From JAAYCI01 sp031551695 (GTDB lineage: Bacteria; Bacillota; Clostridia; Oscillospirales; Ruminococcaceae), in assembly GCA_031551695.1 (NCBI GenBank), contig JAVBNG010000021.1, forward strand, positions 43,238 to 107,237: 64,000 bases of DNA, written 5' to 3'. Of this stretch, positions 17,243-25,280 are shown piece by piece; position 1 is the stretch's first letter, and each line of letters begins with the position of its first letter. Under the pieces are notes generated by a model, which worked only from the letters and a program-made list of their open reading frames with translations, was not told the origin of the DNA and did no database searches. A program made the position numbers and the translations under genes.

Positions 17243-18655
17243 CTAAATATCCAGCAGCTCATACAGCGCCAAAATATACACCTTCAGCGCCGTTTTCATG
17301 TCGGCAAGGCTGGCGCCCTCGTTGGCCATGTGCTCGGCCCCGGCAAAGGGCGGGTTTTTGTGCGCCGGGAAATGCGGCCCAAAGCTGACGGCGTTTTTGA
17401 AATGCCGCGCGTAGGTGCCCCCGCCGATGGTGAAAGTCTCGCCTTTTTCGCCCGTTGCCGCCTCAAACGCGCGCAGCAGCGCCTGCACCTCGGGCGAGTT
17501 CGGGTCCTGGTAGAACAGGGGCACGTCGGTGCTGTTTGCAAGGGCCGCGCCGTGTTTTGCGGCCGCCTGCGCAATTTTTTCCGCCAGCGCATCGCCCGTG
17601 GTAGCGCCGGGGTAGCGGATGTTGATGTTTTGCACCATGCGGCCGTTTTCCATTTTGATGGTGCCGCCAATGCAGGTGAGCGGGCCGAACTGCTCATCGC
17701 GGCAGGCAATGCCGAGACTGCCGCCGTCCGTGCGGGGCAAAATGCCGTTCAGCAGTTCCAAAAAAGCACGTTCCTTTTCGCCGGCCAGGCCGTTTTCCAA
17801 AAGGTAGGCCACCAGCACGCCAATGGCGTTCACGCCGCCTTCCGGCTTTGCCGCATGGGCGCTTTTGCCTGTGGCGGTAATGATGGCGGTGCCGCTTTGG
17901 GCTTCCACCACAATACCCGGGGCGTTTGCAAGGGCTTTGCCGCCGGTTTGCACCGTGCAGCGCGCCAGCGCGGGCACCACATTGCCGGCAAGGCCGCCGG
18001 AAAATTCCGTGATCACGGCGTCACCGCCCAAATCGCCGGAAACGATATCCCCGGAAAACAGGCCCTTTTCGCCCACGCATACGGGGAAATCGGCATCCGG
18101 CGAAAAACAGAACGCCGGTTCGCCCACGGCACTTAAATAGGCCGGAAGGTCGCCCATGCCGCTTTCCTCGTTCGTGCCCAGCACCGTGTGCAGGGTGTGC
18201 TTCGGCGCGCGGCCCTCTTCGGCGTAGGTTTCGTCCAAAAATTTGGCCGCGTACAGGCACAAAACGGCGGGGCCCTTGTCGTCCAGCACGCCGCGGCCAA
18301 TCAGCCAGCCGTCCTGCACGCGCAGGGCAAAGGGGTCCGCGTCCCAGCCGTCGCCCGCGGGCACAATGTCCACGTGGGTAACGGTGGCAATGGCGCTGTC
18401 CGTTTGGCCGGGCAATATTGCCCAGCCCACGCGGCCCTCGGCCTCTTTTGTTTCAAAACCCATGCGCGCCGCCATGGCCAAAGCGGCGTTTAGCGCGGCC
18501 TTTGGCCCGGGGCCAAACGGCGCGCCCGGCGCGGCCTCGCCCTCCACACTGTTCACCGCCACCAGCGCGGCCATGTCCCTGATGATATGTTCCTCCTGCT
18601 GCGCAATGAACGCGTCCGCCGCGCGGCAAAGCTCCTCCGGTGTGCGTTTTCCCAT
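17243..18655 (-). CDS. pepV: Dipeptidase PepV (M20 family)
   Basis: A zinc dipeptidase that cleaves a broad set of dipeptides in the cytoplasm. The 470-residue product has the M20 metal-site motifs: VTHVDIVPAGDGW (His and the following Asp), GRGVLDDKGPAV (bridging Asp), TNEESGMGD (catalytic Glu pair), FSPDADFPVCVGEKG, and the C-terminal His in FAGAEHMANEGASL. The GKSAHAAKPEGGVNA segment belongs to the lid domain of the PepV subgroup. ATG 18655 follows a clear AGGAGG box. It is monocistronic and divergent from the deacetylase gene. Confidence 0.94.
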   Translation of the reverse strand: MGKRTPEELCRAADAFIAQQEEHIIRDMAALVAVNSVEGEAAPGAPFGPGPKAALNAALAMAARMGFETKEAEGRVGWAILPGQTDSAIATVTHVDIVPAGDGWDADPFALRVQDGWLIGRGVLDDKGPAVLCLYAAKFLDETYAEEGRAPKHTLHTVLGTNEESGMGDLPAYLSAVGEPAFCFSPDADFPVCVGEKGLFSGDIVSGDLGGDAVITEFSGGLAGNVVPALARCTVQTGGKALANAPGIVVEAQSGTAIITATGKSAHAAKPEGGVNAIGVLVAYLLENGLAGEKERAFLELLNGILPRTDGGSLGIACRDEQFGPLTCIGGTIKMENGRMVQNINIRYPGATTGDALAEKIAQAAAKHGAALANSTDVPLFYQDPNSPEVQALLRAFEAATGEKGETFTIGGGTYARHFKNAVSFGPHFPAHKNPPFAGAEHMANEGASLADMKTALKVYILALYELLDI

Positions 18656-18729
18656 TTGTGCGCCTCCTGCTGTTTCATTTCTCGCCTGCCTAAACAGTAT
18701 AACTTTTTTTTGATAATTTCTCAATCGCA

Positions 18730-18758
18730 TTGAAAAGCACCGGGGGAACCCGTATAAT
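18730..18758 (+). promoter_or_regulatory. Sigma-A promoter of the deacetylase gene
   Basis: TTGAAA (18730-18735), a 17-base spacer and a perfect TATAAT (18753-18758) lie 40 bases before the start codon. Confidence 0.8.
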
Positions 18759-18798
18759 TAAGTCTGGTATTTTTTTACTATACGCGAAAGGATCGGAC

Positions 18799-19680
18799 AT
18801 GGCAAAGCGTCGCTGCATCCGCCTGTTGGCGCCGGTTCTGTGCGCCGCGCTGCTGGCGGCGTGCGCCTGGCCCGCCCCCACGGCAAGCGCGCCCGCCGCC
18901 ACGCCGCAGCCCCCTGTGTTCGACGTTTACGACGATGAAACGGACACCCCCGCGCCGCTGCCCGCCATCACCGCGCCCGGGGCGGGCACCCCCCTTTCCG
19001 CCGCGCCGGTGGGCTTTTCCTTCGGCAAACAGCGCGACGGCGAAAACCGCCCGCTTTTGTGCCTTGCCGCGGAAGAACAATACGGCGGCTGGGGCTTTCT
19101 CGCCTTCGGCCCCGAAACAGACGCGGTGTACCTGACCTTTGACTTCGGCTTTGAAACAGGTTACTCCGGCGATATCTTAGACACCCTGCAAAAAACCGGC
19201 GCTAAGGCCACTTTTTTTGTGGTGGGCCATTACCTGGACACCGCCCCCGACGCCGTGCGGCGCATGGTGGAGGAAGGGCACTCTGTGGGCGGGCATTCCG
19301 TAAGCCACCCGGCCGCGCCCGGCGGCCTTGCGGCTCTCAGCGCAGAGGAGCGCCGGTATGAGATAGCGGAAATCACCGCGCGGCTTTCGGACGATTACGG
19401 CTACGAAAGCCGCCTGTTCCGCTTCCCGGAGGGCATCTACAGCGAGGCAGCCCTTGCCGGCGCGGCCGCCCTTGGCCAGTACAGCGTGTTTTGGTCCTAC
19501 GGCTATGCCGACTGGGACGCCGAGAACCAGCCGGACGAGGCCGCCGCGCTGCAAAACGCATTGGACGCGGCCTGCCCCGGCGCTATCTACCTGCTGCACC
19601 CGCAAAAAACAAACGCGGCCATATTGGAGCGGCTTATTTTGGGCCTGCGGAACAAAGGGTACCGCGTGTGCGCCCTGTAG
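18799..19680 (+). CDS. PdaA-like polysaccharide deacetylase lipoprotein
   Basis: Probably removes acetyl groups from muramic acid or glucosamine of peptidoglycan outside the cell. The 293-residue product has a lipoprotein signal (LLAPVLCAALLAACAWP) and a proline-rich linker to about residue 75. The NodB domain carries VYLTFDFGFETGYSGDIL (the PdaA-type motif 1), GAKATFFVVGHYLDT, EGHSVGGHSVSHPAAPGG with the two metal His, LFRFPEGIYSE, and GAIYLLHPQK at the end. In motif 1 of PdaA the usual residues are TFDNGYENGYT, so this protein fits that branch. ATG 18799 follows AAAGGATC; earlier in-frame codons overlap the promoter. Confidence 0.92.
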   Translation: MAKRRCIRLLAPVLCAALLAACAWPAPTASAPAATPQPPVFDVYDDETDTPAPLPAITAPGAGTPLSAAPVGFSFGKQRDGENRPLLCLAAEEQYGGWGFLAFGPETDAVYLTFDFGFETGYSGDILDTLQKTGAKATFFVVGHYLDTAPDAVRRMVEEGHSVGGHSVSHPAAPGGLAALSAEERRYEIAEITARLSDDYGYESRLFRFPEGIYSEAALAGAAALGQYSVFWSYGYADWDAENQPDEAAALQNALDAACPGAIYLLHPQKTNAAILERLILGLRNKGYRVCAL

Positions 19681-19813
19681 GGTTTTGGGCGCGCCGGGCG
19701 CCGCAAGATCGGGCGCCCATGAGGGCAACATATTATGACGCTCATATTATTAAAGTAAGTATAACAGCCTGCAGCAGAAAGATATAAAGAAAGAGATTAA
19801 GGGGTACCTTCCT

Positions 19814-21649
19814 ATGACCGTGTTTGACTTTGTGGCCCTTGCCGGCGGCGTGGCACTGCTGATTTACGGCATGAGCATCATGGGCAGCGGCCTTGAAAAG
19901 CTGGCCGGCGGCAAAATGGAAAGCGTTTTGCAGCGGCTTACATCTTCCACCGTCAAGGGGGTGGGCCTTGGGGCGCTGTTCACCGGGCTCATTCAAAGCT
20001 CTGCCGCCACCACCGTCATTTGCATCGGCCTTGTAAACAGCGGCATCATGCAGTTTCGCCAGGCCGTGGGCGTCATCATGGGCGCCAACATCGGCACCAC
20101 CGTCACCGGGCAGCTCATCAGCCTGGCGGACATCTCCGGCGACAATATCCTGCTGCAAATACTAAAGCCTTCCACCCTTGCCCCGGCCGTCGCCTTTGCG
20201 GGCATGGTGCTGTACATGTTCTTCAAAAGCCAGCAAAAGCGCAACATCGGGCAGATTTTTCTCGGTTTCGGCATCATGTTTTCCGGCATTTTCGCCATGG
20301 AAGCCGCCGTGTTTCCCCTGCGGGAAAGCCCCGTGTTTTTGGAACTCTTCTCCACCCTCACAAACCCCATCCTCGGCATCATCGCGGGCGCCGTCTTTAC
20401 CGCCGCCATCCAGTCCTCTTCCGCCTCTGTGGGTGTTTTGCAGGCCCTTACGGTGACGGGCGCCATCACCTGGGGCAACGCCGTGCCCATCATTTTCGGG
20501 CAGAACATCGGCACCTGCGTCACCGCGTTTTTAGCCAGTGTGGGCGCGTCGCGCTCGGCAAAGCGCGTGGCCGTCACCCATCTTGTGTTCAACCTCAGCG
20601 GCACCGTGGTGTTCGCCGTCATCATTTACGCCATCAAGGGCATTTTCGGCATCCCCTTCTGGGACGACCCCGTGAACAAAAGCGACATCGCCATGTTCCA
20701 CACCTTCTTCAACGTCATCGTCACACTCGCATACATCCCCTTTGTAAACCTGTTGGTATGGATCGCCGAAAAGATCATCCCGGAAAAAGCGGGTGAAGCA
20801 CACCCGGAACTGGAAGCCACCATTTTGGATGAGCGCCTGCTGACAAGCCCGCCCGTGGCCATTGCCCAGGCGCGCAAGGCCGTGGAACAAATGGCTGTTT
20901 TGGGCCATATGAACCAGCAAAACGCCGTGCATCTTCTTGTGAAGTATGACCCGGAGGGCGTGAAGCTGGCCGAACAGCGCGAAGATTTGGTAGACAAGCT
21001 GGACGTGAGCGTAACGAACTACCTGGTGGCGCTGGCGGAAAAAGACCTCTCCGAGGCGGACAGCCGCGAAGTGACCACGTTGCTGAACTTCGTCACCGAG
21101 TTTGAACGCATGGCGGACTACGCCATGAACGTGGTAGAGCGCGCGGGCGAAGTGCTGGACAAAGAGATCACCTTCTCCCCGGCCGCCCAGCACGAAATGA
21201 ACGTGCTGAGCGCCGCCGTGGACAGCATTTACTACATGGCCACCGAGGCCTTCGTGCACAACGATGTGGACGTTGCCCGGCGTGTGGAACCGCTGGAGGA
21301 AACGGTGGACACCATTTGCGAAACCCTGCGCGACGGGCACATCAGCCGCCTGAAGGCGGGCCGCTGCTCGCTGGAAGCGGGCATTGTATTCCTGGAAGTG
21401 CTGACGGACTATGAGCGCATTTCGGACCATTGCTCCAACGTGGCGGCGCGCCTGTTAAGCAACGAGGCCGACGTGGCCGATAGCCACGCCCTGCGCCGCA
21501 GCCTGCACGGCGGGCAGGAGGAATGGTACAACCGGCTGACGGCCGAGTACGCCGAAAAGTATTTGGCGAAACTTTCAAGCGATTACAGCGACGACGAAAA
21601 CGCCGAAGAGGACGCCCCGGGCACAAAGCAGCTTTCGTTTGGGGAATGA
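19814..21649 (+). CDS. Na+/phosphate cotransporter with PhoU domain
   Basis: A NptA/PNaS-type transporter, 611 residues. The membrane part (1-330) has two inverted repeats with the family QSS motifs GLIQSSAATTVICIGLV and AIQSSSASVGVLQALTVTGA, plus FGQNIGTCVTAFLASVGAS. The C-terminal 250 residues are helical and PhoU-like (VTEFERMADYAMNVVERAGE and LTDYERISDHCSNVAARLLS). It likely imports phosphate, or exports it in exchange with sodium. An AAGGGG box lies nine bases before the ATG. It is monocistronic; a family B repeat follows. Confidence 0.95.
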   Translation: MTVFDFVALAGGVALLIYGMSIMGSGLEKLAGGKMESVLQRLTSSTVKGVGLGALFTGLIQSSAATTVICIGLVNSGIMQFRQAVGVIMGANIGTTVTGQLISLADISGDNILLQILKPSTLAPAVAFAGMVLYMFFKSQQKRNIGQIFLGFGIMFSGIFAMEAAVFPLRESPVFLELFSTLTNPILGIIAGAVFTAAIQSSSASVGVLQALTVTGAITWGNAVPIIFGQNIGTCVTAFLASVGASRSAKRVAVTHLVFNLSGTVVFAVIIYAIKGIFGIPFWDDPVNKSDIAMFHTFFNVIVTLAYIPFVNLLVWIAEKIIPEKAGEAHPELEATILDERLLTSPPVAIAQARKAVEQMAVLGHMNQQNAVHLLVKYDPEGVKLAEQREDLVDKLDVSVTNYLVALAEKDLSEADSREVTTLLNFVTEFERMADYAMNVVERAGEVLDKEITFSPAAQHEMNVLSAAVDSIYYMATEAFVHNDVDVARRVEPLEETVDTICETLRDGHISRLKAGRCSLEAGIVFLEVLTDYERISDHCSNVAARLLSNEADVADSHALRRSLHGGQEEWYNRLTAEYAEKYLAKLSSDYSDDENAEEDAPGTKQLSFGE

Positions 21650-21676
21650 GTGTTACAGTTATACAGTACGACGCCC

Positions 21677-21803
21677 GCGCCCGGGAACCGGGAGCGCAAC
21701 GGACATCTACCTTCCGCGCCGCCTCGCATACAACGGGAATACCGTAGCATGCGATTCGGCTTGCGGCTGACGATATCCTAACGCGCTCCCGGCTCCTGGG
21801 CGC
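21677..21803 (-). repeat. Dispersed palindromic element, family B, copy 2
   Basis: On the minus strand ATCGTCAGCCGCAAG and GGCGCGGAAGGTAGATG flank an inner hairpin (TCGCAT / ATGCGA, then ACGG / CCGT). The whole is bounded by 21-base imperfect inverted repeats, 21677-21697 and 21783-21803, matching at 19 of 21 positions. It sits between two plus-strand genes, in antisense orientation. Together with a possible sigma-factor promoter near 21863-21893 it fills the 297-base gap. Confidence 0.65.
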
Positions 21804-21946
21804 TCGTGCGTTTCCCCGGCGCGGGCTTTCCCAATTGTTTTCATAATTGTATGGTATCAATTGAAGAAAGCTTTCGGCCTGCTTCGTTATAGTGAGTGCG
21901 GGCGGCCAACAAAAAATGCAACGGCGTAAAGTGTGGTGAGGCGAGT

Positions 21947-22501
21947 GTGAGCGAACAGGATTTTGGCGCGATCGTGGAACAGTACGGGCGGCTGGTGTAC
22001 AGCGTATGCTACCAGTTCAGCCGGGACCACCACATCGCGGAAGATTTGGCCCAGGAGACCTTTTTATCCGCCTACACCCACCTTGCCAGCTGCCCCGCCG
22101 ACAGCCTGAAACCCTGGCTGTGCCGCATTGCCGCAAACAAAGCGAAAGACCACCTGAAAAGCGCCTATAACCGCAAAATCTCCACAGCGGAGGACGAGAC
22201 CATCCGCGATTCCAAAACCGTGATGTTCGCCCGCGACGAGCGCCCGGAAGACCTTGCTATTTCAAAGGAGCAAACCGCCCGCATCGAAAACGACATTCGC
22301 GCCCTGAAAGAGCCTTACCACCAGGTGGCGGTGCTGTACTTTCTGGAAGAACTGCCCGTGGAGGAGATTGCCCGCGCCCTGGAGCGCCCGCCCAAAACGG
22401 TGCACACGCAAATCTACCGCGCGCGGCGCATTTTGCAAGAGGCGCTGGGCGAAGAATTTAAAAAACCGCCGAAAGGAGGCGACCCAGGTGGAGCTGTTTA
22501 A
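21947..22501 (+). CDS. ECF-type RNA polymerase sigma factor
   Basis: A 184-residue sigma-70 family factor with only regions 2 and 4. Region 2 reads YGRLVYSVCYQFSRDHHIAE and DLAQETFLSAYTHLAS; region 4 reads QVAVLYFLEELPVEEIARAL and RPPKTVHTQIYRARRILQEA (helix-turn-helix). The start is probably the GTG at 21947 behind a GGTGAGG box. The next gene overlaps by 14 bases and is a zinc-binding anti-sigma factor, so the pair is translationally coupled. A TGAAG...CGTT pattern upstream (about 21864-21890) could be an autoregulated ECF promoter; that is a guess. Confidence 0.92.
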   Translation: MSEQDFGAIVEQYGRLVYSVCYQFSRDHHIAEDLAQETFLSAYTHLASCPADSLKPWLCRIAANKAKDHLKSAYNRKISTAEDETIRDSKTVMFARDERPEDLAISKEQTARIENDIRALKEPYHQVAVLYFLEELPVEEIARALERPPKTVHTQIYRARRILQEALGEEFKKPPKGGDPGGAV

Positions 22502-23033
22502 CAAAACCGGACATTTGACCGACGAGGGCCTTAACGCCCTGCTGGCCGATGGCCTCAGTGAACTACAGCGCCTGGAAGCTGCCGAGCATTTGGACTATTG
22601 CGACCTGTGCCTGATGCGCCATATGGAGTTGATGGATGCCACCGGGGACGACGCCCTGCTGCCGCTGCCAAACGGCTTTGCCGAGAAGACCGTGAAAGCA
22701 GCCCAAACGCCGAAGGGAAAGCCCGTTTTCCTGCGGCGCTGGGTGCCTGCCGCAGCCGCCGTATGCCTGACGGTGGGGCTGTGGATCGCCGGGTATTTCA
22801 CGCCCGCCATCCGCGATTCCATTACACAGATGGCGCCGGTCAGCACCACCGCCGCCGCGGCCGCCATGCAAACGGCGGAAGACGCCGCGGCAGAGAAAGA
22901 ACGCCACACGGCGGACATCGGCGAGCAGTTCAATATGGCCGCCTCCCACATCTCCAATCAATTCAGTGAATTTTTCCTCTCCCTGCGCACGCCCGACGCG
23001 CCGCAGGAGGCCCCTGCCAACAGCGGCGACTAG
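22488..23033 (+). CDS. Zinc-finger anti-sigma factor, membrane-anchored
   Basis: A 181-residue single-pass membrane protein that likely holds the preceding sigma factor inactive. The N-terminal domain has the ZAS-type His-Cys-Cys motif AAEHLDYCDLCLMRHME (residues 31-47). A membrane helix follows (RRWVPAAAAVCLTVGLWIAG), and then an Ala-rich extracytoplasmic tail. The start is GTG 22488 with AGGAGG eight bases upstream, inside the end of the sigma gene. The two downstream membrane proteins are probably in the same transcript. Confidence 0.85.
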   Translation: MELFNKTGHLTDEGLNALLADGLSELQRLEAAEHLDYCDLCLMRHMELMDATGDDALLPLPNGFAEKTVKAAQTPKGKPVFLRRWVPAAAAVCLTVGLWIAGYFTPAIRDSITQMAPVSTTAAAAAMQTAEDAAAEKERHTADIGEQFNMAASHISNQFSEFFLSLRTPDAPQEAPANSGD

Positions 23034-23125
23034 CAATCCCCATTCCATCACCGCTTGTTCCATACATATATTTCCGCATATTACCGCCGGGGCCGCCATG
23101 CACGGCCGCCCTGGCCAGGAGGACT

Positions 23126-23980
23126 ATGATGAAAAAGAACGGTTTCTTCACTTTCTGCTGCGCCCTGGTGCCCGGCTTCGGCCAGATGTACTATGGCTAT
23201 ATGCGCCGCGGTGTATCCATTGCGGCATGGTTTTGGGGCATTGTGTTCCTGGCCTCGCTCACGGGCCTTGGCATCATCGCGTTCGTTCTGCCCGTCATTT
23301 GGGCCTATAGCTTTTTCGACACCTACAACATCCGCAACCTTTCCACCGACCAACGCGCCATGTTCCGCGATGAATATATCCCGAACGGCCACTTCATGAA
23401 GAACATGGGCGTGGACAAATGGCTGAAAAACGCCAAAACCTCCCGCTTCGTGGGCTTCGGCCTCATCGCCCTCGGGCTGCTTATCCTGTACAACCTGTTC
23501 ATCAACAACTTCTACTGGCGCCTGCGGGAGTACTTCCCCTTCCTGTCTTACCTTGTGAACAGCCTGCCCGCGCTGCTGATTGCCGGCGCCGCCATTTTCG
23601 TCGGCGTGCGCGTGCTGCAGGGCAAAAAGCCCAACGGCAAACCGCTGGACGACGACTATAGCGGCTATGTGCCGCCCGCGCCCAGCTGCCAGCAGCCGGA
23701 GTACCCCTCCCCCTTCACCGCCGCCGGAACCCCCGCGCCGGAGGCCCCCGCCACGGAAACGCCTATCCCGAAGGTAGACCCCAATGTGGAGCTGACGGTG
23801 GATAGCACCCCCGAGCTCTTTGTGCAGGCGTCGGAGGACACAGGCATCAACCTGGAAGTGCACGCCAGCACAGCGGAAACGGACGCTTCCGCGGCAGCGG
23901 AAACCGCCGAAGACGAGACCGCCAAAGCCAAAAAGAAAGGCGGCCGCAAGGCGAAAGACACCGAAGAAAAGGAGAGCTGA
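23126..23980 (+). CDS. TM2-like membrane protein with acidic C-terminal tail
   Basis: A 284-residue protein. The start FTFCCALVPGFGQMYYGYMR resembles the TM2 domain (PGxGqfYxG), followed by GIIAFVLPVIWAYSFFDTYN and two more membrane helices (FGLIALGLLILYNLFI, YLVNSLPALLIAGAAIFVGV). From about residue 175 the tail is disordered, Pro/Glu/Thr-rich and ends in Lys-rich sequence. The AGGAGG box precedes tandem ATGs. Location after the sigma and anti-sigma genes and 3 bases before the next gene suggests a role in envelope stress response; the biochemical function is unknown. Confidence 0.75.
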   Translation: MMKKNGFFTFCCALVPGFGQMYYGYMRRGVSIAAWFWGIVFLASLTGLGIIAFVLPVIWAYSFFDTYNIRNLSTDQRAMFRDEYIPNGHFMKNMGVDKWLKNAKTSRFVGFGLIALGLLILYNLFINNFYWRLREYFPFLSYLVNSLPALLIAGAAIFVGVRVLQGKKPNGKPLDDDYSGYVPPAPSCQQPEYPSPFTAAGTPAPEAPATETPIPKVDPNVELTVDSTPELFVQASEDTGINLEVHASTAETDASAAAETAEDETAKAKKKGGRKAKDTEEKES

Positions 23981-23983
23981 TAA

Positions 23984-25090
23984 ATGGCTGACACCAACAC
24001 CAATACCGTGCGTGCGCCATATGTACCCACCAACACTTACCAAAATGTGGACCCCGGCCAAAACCCGGTTTTTGCCATGGGCGAGGCGCCGGCCCGCCCC
24101 ACACCGCCCCGTCCGGCGGACATCCCCGCCGGGCCCGTGGCCCAAAACGCTCAAAACGCACAGCCCGCGCAGCCGGTTTACGCCATGCCCCCGGCCGTGC
24201 GCGTAAAAGAAGAAAAAGGCCGCCGCGTGGGCACCTTCACCATGGCCTTTTGCCTCATCATCGCGGGCGGGCTGTTGGTCGCACATATCTTTGTGCCCGG
24301 GCTGGACCTGCTTGCCATCGCCAAATTTGCGCCGCTCATTTTGGTGGCGCTGGGGTGCGAGATCCTCATCACCGCCCTTTTGAACGACGGCAAAAAAATG
24401 CGCTACGACTTTTTGAGCATGCTGGTGTGTATTATGCTCATCGGCGGCAGCGGCGTGGCCACCTTGGGCGGCATAGTGTATCAGCATGAAACTACCACCC
24501 GCACCGCCGAGGCGCGGCTGGAGAGCGAGCTGAACGCCCGCACCGCCGAGGCTCTTTCCGGCAAAGTCGGCCTCGGTTACTATGTGGACAACTGGAACAT
24601 CTACCTGCCGGACAATGCGGACCTCGATTACACCGGCATGTCTTTGGCCGACGTTCCCGCCTTTGCCAACACCACGCTGGACTTCACCTTCGAGCAGGAC
24701 TTTGCCGGCGTGAAGGACTTCACCAAAGCCGCGCGGGATTACCTTGCCGCCATGAACGGCGTGGCCCCCCATATCGACCGCGCTTACCTGACGAACCACA
24801 TTGAAGTGGGCACCCCGCAGGACGGCGACACCTATTACGAGCTGAATGTGAGCGGCCTGAACAACATGGCCCTCTCCGCCGCACAGCTGGAAAGCTTTGT
24901 CACCACCTACGTCTACCTGCAGGACAACGGCTGGATGGACGAGGAAAGCTACGAACAAATCCAGGCCAACATGTACGAAGTGACAGACGGCGAGGCCGGC
25001 ACACCGCCGGACGGGGATGTCACCGCAGCCGAAGAGGTGGAAACCCCCGCGCCGCCCGCCATCCCGGAAGATGCGGAGATGGCCGCCTAA
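23984..25090 (+). CDS. Membrane protein, LiaF/DUF5668-like
   Basis: A 368-residue protein. The first 75 residues are disordered and Pro-rich. Three or so hydrophobic helices follow (TFTMAFCLIIAGGLLVAHIF, FAPLILVALGCEILITAL, FLSMLVCIMLIGGSGVATL) in the arrangement of DUF5668/LiaF-type sensors. The remaining 200 residues are extracytoplasmic without a recognised domain. Being 3 bases after the TM2-like gene, it is the last gene of the sigma operon. The likely role is sensing or buffering envelope damage, inferred from context only. Confidence 0.65.
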   Translation: MADTNTNTVRAPYVPTNTYQNVDPGQNPVFAMGEAPARPTPPRPADIPAGPVAQNAQNAQPAQPVYAMPPAVRVKEEKGRRVGTFTMAFCLIIAGGLLVAHIFVPGLDLLAIAKFAPLILVALGCEILITALLNDGKKMRYDFLSMLVCIMLIGGSGVATLGGIVYQHETTTRTAEARLESELNARTAEALSGKVGLGYYVDNWNIYLPDNADLDYTGMSLADVPAFANTTLDFTFEQDFAGVKDFTKAARDYLAAMNGVAPHIDRAYLTNHIEVGTPQDGDTYYELNVSGLNNMALSAAQLESFVTTYVYLQDNGWMDEESYEQIQANMYEVTDGEAGTPPDGDVTAAEEVETPAPPAIPEDAEMAA

Positions 25091-25161
25091 GCATCTGTAG
25101 CTGTGGCTAGCGGATGCGCAACCACGTGTTTTTTTCAGCGCTTCGCAAAAGCGTCGTCCAA

Positions 25162-25190
25162 TTGACACCACGCACCACGCATGCTACAAT
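25162..25190 (+). promoter_or_regulatory. Consensus sigma-A promoter of ade
   Basis: A perfect TTGACA (25162-25167) and TACAAT (25185-25190) with 17-base spacing. Transcription should start near 25197, giving an 84-base leader that contains the hairpin at 25206-25235. Confidence 0.85.
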
Positions 25191-25205
25191 AAAGCTATCA
25201 ATTTT

Positions 25206-25242
25206 GGCACCTGTCGGGGTTTTTCCGAAGGTGCCATTTTTG
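25206..25242 (+). promoter_or_regulatory. Terminator-like hairpin in the ade leader
   Basis: GGCACCT pairs with AGGTGCC (25206-25212 with 25229-25235), with an inner TCGG/CCGA stem, and is followed by ATTTTT. It lies about nine bases into the transcript, so there is no room for a classical aptamer before it. It could be an attenuator, a 5' stabiliser, or an accidental terminator-like fold. Confidence 0.6.
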
Positions 25243-25280
25243 CAATCTTCTTTCACAATACAAGGACGGAGGCGCGTGTG

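Noticed and set aside
25191..25280. Purine riboswitch before adenine deaminase
   Set aside because: The conserved aptamer core and its loop-loop pairing are not present; the leader is too short for an aptamer ahead of the hairpin.
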